Assembly: GCA_020726505.1 (NCBI GenBank)
Contig: JAHLEZ010000029.1
Span: 310,001 to 374,000, forward strand
Source of the DNA: Leptodontidium sp. MPI-SDFR-AT-0119
Taxonomy: Eukaryota; Ascomycota; Leotiomycetes; Helotiales; Leptodontidiaceae
Reading direction: 5' to 3'
DNA length: 64,000 nucleotides
The notes below the pieces were generated by a model that made no database searches, was not told the origin of the DNA, and saw only the letters and a program-made list of their open reading frames with translations. Below, one piece after another: positions 56,892 through 64,000 of the stretch. Position 1 is the stretch's first letter. Every line of letters starts with the position of its first letter. The position numbers and the translations under genes are program-made.

Positions 56892-59800
56892 TCATCTGCC
56901 CAATTTTCTATACATTTTCCCTTTCAACTCATCCACCATCTCTGTCTCAACAACAAAGATCCCAAAGCGACTAATCCCACCCTCATTCTCCTGCCCCGCT
57001 ATCCTCCCTTCCTCATCCGGCACATTGGCCCAACCCAACTAAACACCTCTCTCACTGCCAAGCGATCGCTTGATCTCCTCATCACTACAGCTATCCGCAT
57101 TCGGCGGCAAGAAAAAAACCAGATTTCCTCCTGCGATCAAAGCCACCGTGCTCGCGATACTCAACGGTGTCTGGCGCGGCAGAACAGCTGTAGCGCTCTC
57201 TGGCATATTGATGCATGAGAGAACGAAGAGAAGTAGGGCGACACCTAGAAGTACCGCGAGGATATGTGTTGAAGCTGCATCTTGGCTGACACAGAGACCG
57301 CGGCGGCCGCCTGACGGATCTGTCAAATTCCCAGCATAAGTGAAGTCGGCGTCTGTCCTCCCGGAAACTCCAAGGGGCAGAGTGGAGTTGGATTCATTGG
57401 CCGGGACCCTGTTGCTAACGAGGTTCTGGGCTTGGATGATCCCATGCTGGTGCTAGATCGCAGCGACGACAGAATGGATCTGGTCTGCAGCGTCTAGAGC
57501 TGATGTGCTGAGCGTATTCTGGGGCGAAGACAGTAGTAACCCGAAGAAGGCGTCGAATTGGTCCGCAGAGGAGCCGGCTGGGACTCTTGGAAGATAGCTG
57601 TAGGGATCGGCAAAAGGCATTAGCGATAACCCTGGCAAGGCGGTAGTGTTACGTGTTGTTGCTTCTATCGGCACAGGTGGAGTGTCGGCGGTCATGGTGA
57701 AATTAGTTCCTTTCAATGTGGCCCGGACATCCACTGACTCGAACGTTTGGTTGCATCCCATCGCTGAGATGGATGTCACGGGGGGTGTTACGTTGTAGTT
57801 GACGCGGCCCCAGACGTACAGCAGGTCGCTACATCCTTGAGCAATCATCGGTGCGTCTGTTGCCATACCAAAGCCAAAGTATCCGTTATTTTGAGTGGAG
57901 AAATAGGCATTATAGCCTATGTAGTCATCTGTCTCGCGACGATCCAGTTCGCAATCTTCGCCTTCAATGATTACTCCTAGTGTATTGGTCATGTTGAAGC
58001 CCCAGTACACGCTGTTGCCGACAAACCCGACGCTAAGATTGTATTGTATTGCCGAGGACTCATATATTTGGTACGTCATTTTAGACTGAAGGGCCGGGAT
58101 GATGTTCTCCAGAATGTATTCGGGGTTATCGAGAGGCATTGCTCCGGAAGGCCATGAACCTGTCAGGTTGAACTCTGGAAATGCCAACCCCTCCCACGTC
58201 CATTGTGGAAAAGTATTATAGAATCCCTGCAGGACAAATGACGCAACTTCTTAGGATAAATCTTTGGGATTGGCAGTGAGAGAGAATGAACTGACAGCTT
58301 GTAGTGAGACAGGTATGGTGACAGCTCGAGGAAGATCCTGGAAAAGCGAGGCTGAGAATATTGTGAAGAGAGTGGCAACGAGCAGGCTTGTGGTGGCAGC
58401 AAGCGGTGGAAAGGACCGAAGACGCAGCTGCCGGTACATGGCGGTGAGCAAGGAACTCGAGGTTCATGAACTCCTCTACGGAGACCATTCGTTTCAGATG
58501 AGTATATGGCATGACGGAGCGAATGGCAAAATCGAATGTTGCAAACACCATCGATAAGGCCGCGAAGATCAAGGCAGGAACAACTGTCCATACATAGTGG
58601 ATGTAAGTATCTTCCATAACGTAACCGAGGCAGCCTTTAGACCTCGATATAAATAATACCAGCTCGAGAGCAATGATCAAACCAATTGCTGTAAACGCAA
58701 CCATAAGTCGAGTGCTACGCCGTAGCATTGTAGGTATGATATTCTTCGCATTTGTCTGAGGCAGTCTTGGCTCAGTACTATCCTTGGAATCGTCCCCTGT
58801 CATACGTTCGATAATGAATTGAGCTGGTATCCTCGGAGCGGCACGTGGAGCCACAAAGGCACCTGAGCTAAATGTAGAAGCTTTCAGACATTTCTTCAGG
58901 AATTTCTCTTTTCCACTTCCTGCATCCTGAAGATCTTCCAGTAGATACCGACTGTTAGAAACGAGGGCTGCCATACCATGCAATGTGCTGGGATTGCGAG
59001 GCACGACACTATGCCTGGGCAGTATGAATATCAAGCTTAAAGAAAGCAGCAAACAGATTATTAAGAGGCCCACCATCCACTGAGTAGACCATACCCGAAC
59101 TACTAGCCGATTCCTCATGGTAATATATGAACCCATCACAGCTAATGGCGCCGTTGCATTTGTCGTTGCGTCCGAGCTCATTAACGATTGTTTAGCCACG
59201 ATGGTGGTATATTGCCGATAGTAGAGGTTGGTAACATTCGCAAGGAACTCCGGGTCATAAAATCGTTCGATTGGCGTGCGGGATGGAACATACATCGTAA
59301 GGGAAATATTCATGTACTGATCGACATCAATCTGCTGTTGTGAATCCGTGATGTTGACATAATGTGACCCTAAGACCGAATAACTCAAGGACTGAGCAGG
59401 GGTATTTTCGTATGAATCTAGGTGTGCCTGCAGTAATTGCTAAGGTTGAACAGAACTCAGAGTTGAATTTGAAGCAGCGGAATTTTCGTTCAGGCTTATA
59501 GACTGAGTGCCATTTTGTACTACATCGACCTTGGTCAGACGGTAGGAGGGGGTACAGAGTAGCTGTGTCGAGCGCACCAATTTGCCAAACGGTATTGGAT
59601 ACTCCCCACCGCCCATTGTTGAATAGGTACGAGAGTAGTCATTGGTGTAGTTCATGAGCCCGAACCAGATTAGAAGGCGCATACCCGAGTCTCCGGAAGT
59701 TCCAGTGCATTGGCTGGTGGCGAGGCGAGCAAAGTATGCCAAAGATGAGTTACTTACTCCGTCAGTTTGATTCCAGCTAGGACCCGGGACTTTGAATAAT

Positions 59801-60714
59801 GCGAAACAGCTGGAGCTCGTAGCAGTCAGATTTGTTGAAAGACCATCCGGGAGATATCTTGTAGGAGGTACGGCGTAAATGAGTGATAAATTAACGGATT
59901 CGCATTCCAAAGAGTTTGTGAGGCCATCGACTGTTGCTTCTACCTGAGAAGAGCTTTTCAGTGCCGATTTGGTTGTATCGATTGTTTGATATGCAAAATC
60001 AGTACCGATTCCTACTGGTACCCCGATATCTCCTCTTAGAAGGCCTTGCATGATATAAAATGGTAGTGACTGGTCAGAACTTTGAAGCTTGATGTTGCTG
60101 TTGACGAAAGTGTCTTTAAGAGTAATGTTTACATTGTCAACTGGAACTTTGATCGATGACAAGGAAACAAGACCCGTAGAGAGAATGATCAAGAGCTTCA
60201 TCAGAACAGAGACTGTGGCGGTAGCCAATACTGCCTAGTCTCTATTCTTAACGGCGTGGCGGAATATTGTCGGTGGTGAACTGGAGAGATAATCCTGTAG
60301 CAAGCTTGTGGAGGCCTTGTCAAAGCGATAGAACATGCGAGCCCAAGGCGTTATCATCTTGGTCTGGAACTCGACACGGTACCAAAAGGATGCCACCAAA
60401 GTGAATACGGCAGTGGGCCCATAGGTCCAGAGATAGTGTAGCCCAGGATAACTCGTCGCCAAGCCATGATTCCTCCGTGAAAGTTTTCCAAGAACTTCCA
60501 AGGCCACGATGATGAGAGCAAACAGAGTCGCAAATCCGAGAAGAACAATACGCCGGAGATATGGTGGTTGCCAGTGAATATCCTTCAACTGAAGGCTTGG
60601 AGGTTCCTTTAGATCTGTTGGATGGTGGATATCGGGCTGAGCAAAAGGTGTGAGGCACTCGATTTGACTGTTCTCCTATTCGGAACGGTGTAGATGATCC
60701 TCTGCTAAGTCCAT
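56892..60714 (-). pseudogene. DUF3433 membrane protein, at least five nonsense codons and a frameshift
   Basis: Reads from an ATG at 60714 to a TGA at 56892, about 1275 codons, the usual size for this fungal family. Hydrophobic segments include RRIVLLGFATLFALIIVALE and later VLMKLLIILSTGLVSL, MVGLLIICLLLSLSLIFIL and MVAFTAIGLIIALELVLF. In-frame stops occur near 60680, 60234, 59440, 58245, 57453 and 57040; several sit where Gln or Trp is expected (for example NRD-stop-AVLA at 60234). A one-base frameshift lies near 58455. The long Thr/Asn/Ser-rich stretch at 59440-60228 is extracellular in style. Clearly non-functional. Confidence 0.75.
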
Positions 60715-61076
60715 CTTGGCGACGTACACTAGAGACGCTCAAAGAAGTTGCAGATGGAGGAGACTTGTATCTTCACAGGCAACACTGTACATATGTATAG
60801 TATATAATGAATTGAGAAGACGTGATCGCCTCACAGGTTTATTTGGGATATAATTGCGGCTGTGTTACTGCGGCTGGCTCTCTGTCCTGCAGAGGCTTCT
60901 CAATTGAGAAGGCCGCACGGTCAGGGCGTTCTTGGTGTTCGGCCCCCAAATACTCCCTCTGAGAAAGGCTTTGAGGAAATTGTCCGTGCCATGGGATAAC
61001 TCTACGAATATTTTATTTTTATTTTTATTACTACCTGTAGCCGCCGTGACTTAATTCCTACTACTTTCCACCTATT
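60715..61076. other. divergent spacer
   Basis: About 360 bp; nothing recognised. Confidence 0.4.
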
Positions 61077-61427
61077 ATGTCGGAACACCAGCTGACCTCT
61101 TCTACTAAGGGACAAGACCTTCGTCGGGAGGAGTTAGCAGCGAAGATTGCGCAGCAACGGACGAAGATTCGGGAACTTGAGTCGAAGACGACACAGCGTA
61201 GGCACAATGAAGAGCAGGCCTCTTTACGCAGTAAAGCTGCTGTTGAGGCGCAGAATGCGCTGGAAGCGGAGGCTCGTAGGCTAGAAATACTGAGTCGGAG
61301 TAGGAGTCGAGCAGGAATTCCCAACAAATGTTGGGAAATGATGACTCACCAGAAGCGACGAATTCCGAAACACTTGTTCGGAAACCTCACTTATTTACAC
61401 TTCCGTGCAAGCCATCGGTGTAGGTAA
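61077..61427 (+). CDS. small coiled-coil protein, hypothetical
   Basis: 116-codon frame. Residues 15-75 are rich in Glu, Lys, Arg, Gln and Ala (REELAAKIAQQRTKIRELES), predicted as a coiled coil. The C-terminal 40 residues after RSRSRAG change character and include a short inverted repeat in DNA, so the true 3' end may involve an intron or be truncated. It is similar in style to short fungal coiled-coil proteins without function. Expression unknown. Confidence 0.4.
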   Translation: MSEHQLTSSTKGQDLRREELAAKIAQQRTKIRELESKTTQRRHNEEQASLRSKAAVEAQNALEAEARRLEILSRSRSRAGIPNKCWEMMTHQKRRIPKHLFGNLTYLHFRASHRCR

Positions 61428-61954
61428 AAGCTCGGGTCGAATGAATGTTGATCTAGAATACGATGCAAGAAGAATTCAGTCTTAGCGTGGCCTGTGCTTG
61501 GGTGTTTGGGCGATCTTTCTAATTGAGTTGATGTTTTCTGCCTGGGCGTGCTTCGTGGCCGGCTCTGTCCATCCTTCAAACATGAAACTGTCGAATTGGC
61601 TTCGCACCTTCTTGTAGGATATGTTCTTCCGTCTTGCTTTCAGGGGACGTGCCACATGGGGCTGCAGCCTGCAAGGACGGAACTTTTAAAATGGCGTAAG
61701 GCGACGAACGAGGTGGAGGCAAAAAAAGAAAAAGTACTTTTGCAGGCATGTCAACCGTTAAACGGCTGTGTGCTCCCGAGACGGTAAGACGGCCAACCAG
61801 GAAAATTCAAGGCATACGGACGGCTATCAACTGACATATATTAATATGGAGCTGGCTCATTTCAAGCACCGCAAACAATGCTCACTACGATCAGATCAAT
61901 TCCAAGATTTCCAAAACTGGCCGCGACAAGGTGTCACCAATCGTGGACAGCTCA
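61428..61954. other. intergenic spacer
   Basis: About 530 bp before the Clr5/TPR gene; only short frames. Confidence 0.4.
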
Positions 61955-63191
61955 ATGAGTTTTGCTTTTCCCACGCCAAGCGAAACACGGCAAGGCTGCC
62001 GATATTCTATTGCCCAATGGGAGGCGCAGAAGCCTACAATTCATAGACTTTACATTGAGCAAGATCGTACTACCGGAGATATCGTCAGTATTCTTGAGGA
62101 GAATGGTTTTGTTGTCACGTAAGATTGTCGTTCTTTTGTTACCTGAGCTCTTCAAGGCTAATCAGGGCTGCAGGGAGAAGCAGCTGAAAGACAGGCTTAA
62201 AAAATGGAAGTTCAACACGAAGAATATCAAAGAGAGAGCCATGTTCGGGATGGCTCGTTCACGTCTTAGACGGAGGAAATTCAAAGCCAAGCCGAGTATT
62301 TTCATCATTGATGGGAAGTTGGTAGGGGATGCAAAGATTGATCGATTTCTAAAGAGAAACAAGATTTCAGACAGTTCATTACTCTCAATGACAAGTCCTG
62401 TTGACGGTTAGTAGTCAATCTTGAACTGTACGTTGAGTCTGTCTAACCGAAGTTATCCATTAGCTCCCACTCCAGCTTTCACTGTGCTCACGCCACCGGC
62501 ATCTTTTTTCGAGGGGAATGAAGAAACAACATGTCTCCCAGACATTTCTGCCACTGCATTTTCACAACCACCAATGCCAAAATCACCGAAGATAAGTCCG
62601 TATCCTGCAACATCGTCGCTCTCATACTACGAAGACCGGGATAATTTCAGGGAGAACCCTTGGAATGATTGTTGGCTCCCCCATCTCGATTTTTCATCTC
62701 CGCCCCCAAACCCATGTTCGTGGATTCAGAATGCCCCCAGTCCACCAGCAGGATGGGACCTAGGTGTTACAAAAGACGACGGAAACTTTGAGCAAGTTCC
62801 AGAGGAGAATAACTCTTTATCCCAAAAATCTCGATCCTTACAAGCCGAGGAAGACAGTTGTAGAGCGAAGCTTATGAGAAGTGAGCTAGAGAATGGACCA
62901 GAGCACGAAGAGACCTTGGATGCTCTGCGCAATCTAGCCTTCGCACTCTACAAAGGATGCCAATACGAGCCGGCCGAAACGCTCTTGCGCCGAGTTGTGG
63001 AAGGTGGGCGGAAGGCTTTTGGCGATGATCACTTAGCTGTCCTCGAAACACGGTTGCATTGTCTATCGTTATTCAAGAACGAGGGAGATACTCTGATGCA
63101 GAAATTTGCAGCGTCAACTGTTGGATACCATCAAGCGTGCTATATATCACATAGCAGCTGCTTAAAATCTACGCGCTACACATTCATATGA
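61955..63191 (+). CDS. Clr5-domain protein with TPR-like repeats
   Basis: Three exons, 61955-62118, 62174-62406 and 62464-63191, give 374 residues with matching phases. The Clr5 domain is split by intron 1: AQWEAQKPTIHRLYIEQDRT then EKQLKDRLKKWKFNTKNIK. A Ser/Pro-rich linker is followed at about 285-350 by kinesin-light-chain-like TPR units (GPEHEETLDALRNLAFALY, EPAETLLRRVVEGG). Clr5-domain proteins are fungal regulators or DNA-associated proteins of ill-defined role; fission-yeast Clr5 acts in silencing. The C-terminus is short for the family and stops 30 bp inside the neighbouring tannase gene, so it may be truncated or have a further intron. Confidence 0.7.
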
Positions 63192-64000
63192 CGATGGCAG
63201 AGTGGGATCTCCACGTGTATACATAGAAATGAGAGGATACAGACATAAGTTCTGGCCACTGCTAGAACCATTTACTGGAATACTGACAGCCTCCAAGATG
63301 GTCGGTGCAGTACCATTCTCTACCCACGAGACCAGACTGTCCAAGGCATTTCCAGGGAACGCACCAACGCCATCACCACAATGATGTACACCTGGAGCTT
63401 CAAAGTGTCGAAAAAAGTTGCCAATATCAGGATCAAGAGATGCGACTCTCTGATAGTATTCGGTAGTACTTTGGGGAGGGATGAGCTGGTCAGCTAAACC
63501 GTGCCAGGTGAGTAGTTTTCCGCCCGCTTTTCGGAAGTGTGAGAGATCAGCATCTCTATTACCGATGATGGAGTCGTATTGTTGGTTTGATGAGGAAAAT
63601 ATGTCTTCAAAAGGTTGCTGAGTGATCGTAGAAAGGTTGAGTGATGGATCTTTAAGTACGAACAACCTGATCCATTCGCTTCCGATTGCAAACGGGGAGG
63701 CTGAGCAAGAGCCATTAGAAGAGCAGGTTGTCCCAGCAAGAGCAGATAGGGGCGCATCGTACGTCAAGCCATACCATAGGAAAGATCCATCGCCCTTCCT
63801 AGGGCCTGTCCACGCAGCTTTGGCAACAGTGGCTGCTTCCTGCGAAATTGTAGAAGAGTTTCCAGCACAGGAAAAGGGCTTCCCAACCATAGTTTGAGGG
63901 TCGAACCTGCAAAGCTGCGGGATAGAGATAATATTATCAACGACTCCATCATTGGCATCGCATGCTTCGATAGCCGCCGCTGTAAGTGCGTCCAGTTCGC
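63162..64000 (-). CDS. tannase/feruloyl esterase family, 3' part, runs off the window
   Basis: The frame is open from the window end to the stop at 63162 (279 codons), with the start outside. The calcium-loop motif DANDGVVDN is near 63960-63930. The catalytic Asp is in WHGLADQLIPP and the catalytic His in GVHHCGDG, where HHC provides the Cys of the disulfide next to His that defines tannases (CS-D-HC). Acts outside the cell on galloyl or feruloyl esters of plant phenolics; which one is not decidable. No frameshift seen. Converges with the Clr5 gene, overlapping its 3' end by 30 bp. Confidence 0.88.
   Translation of the reverse strand, partial: ELDALTAAAIEACDANDGVVDNIISIPQLCRFDPQTMVGKPFSCAGNSSTISQEAATVAKAAWTGPRKGDGSFLWYGLTYDAPLSALAGTTCSSNGSCSASPFAIGSEWIRLFVLKDPSLNLSTITQQPFEDIFSSSNQQYDSIIGNRDADLSHFRKAGGKLLTWHGLADQLIPPQSTTEYYQRVASLDPDIGNFFRHFEAPGVHHCGDGVGAFPGNALDSLVSWVENGTAPTILEAVSIPVNGSSSGQNLCLYPLISMYTRGDPTLPSSYECVARRF

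Noticed and set aside
25914..60714. TAG codons at Gln positions could mean a recoded genetic code
   Set aside because: Intact genes here end in TAG (Zn2Cys6 factor, HET protein), TAA stops also occur at Gln positions and TAG also falls on Trp positions, so RIP damage is the simpler account.
1..64000. tRNA or rRNA genes
   Set aside because: I saw no convincing tRNA arm pattern or rRNA sequence by eye; a tRNAscan-type run would be decisive.

Overview
The window looks like the nuclear genome of a filamentous ascomycete (Pezizomycotina). Coding exons are separated by short spliceosomal introns of about 45-60 bp. The gene families are typical of moulds: Zn2Cys6 regulator, HET domain, 2EXR, Clr5, LtrA, DUF3433, tannase, and a killer-toxin-like chitinase N-terminus. 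Old repeats carry C-to-T damage in CpA context, the mark of repeat-induced point mutation (RIP). The class cannot be fixed from sequence alone; Leotiomycetes or Sordariomycetes are guesses.

Layout. 0-18.5 kb is gene-rich and mostly intact: an NF-X1/FAP1-type zinc-finger protein, an ACS-family MFS permease, an F-box protein, a secreted GH30 glycosidase, an eight-exon Zn2Cys6 transcription factor next to it, a second ACS-family MFS permease and a GNAT acetyltransferase. 18.9-21.3 kb holds a five-exon gene with a PD-(D/E)XK nuclease-like signature and one in-frame TAG. 21.6-33.9 kb is one older gene split by a 10.45 kb nested transposon. The outer element is a hAT transposon with exact 8-bp target duplications. 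Inside it lies a 7.4 kb Ty1/copia retrotransposon with 203-bp LTRs and exact 5-bp duplications. That retrotransposon carries an antisense, four-exon Cys-rich gene between its RNase H region and its 3' LTR. 34-41 kb is decayed: a chitinase N-terminal fragment, a secreted-protein gene and a 2EXR gene each with a one-base frameshift, an inverted MITE pair with a solo LTR inside, and a three-unit tandem repeat. 41-47 kb has two intact genes (HET-domain and LtrA-like). 48.5-60.7 kb holds three large pseudogenes (secreted alpha/beta hydrolase, Hsp70-like ATPase, DUF3433 membrane protein). 61-64 kb has a small coiled-coil ORF, a Clr5/TPR gene and the 3' part of a tannase/feruloyl-esterase gene that overlaps it tail to tail.

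How it fits together. The intact genes suggest nutrient uptake and polysaccharide or ester breakdown, with the Zn2Cys6 factor beside GH30 and an MFS permease. No complete biosynthetic cluster is visible. The strongest signal is genome defence. All seven differences between the copia LTRs are CpA/TpG-to-TpA changes, and the stops in transposons and in several host-type genes fall mainly at expected Gln or Trp codons. Exon boundaries were deduced by eye from GT/AG sites that keep reading frame and family similarity; they were not checked against transcripts.
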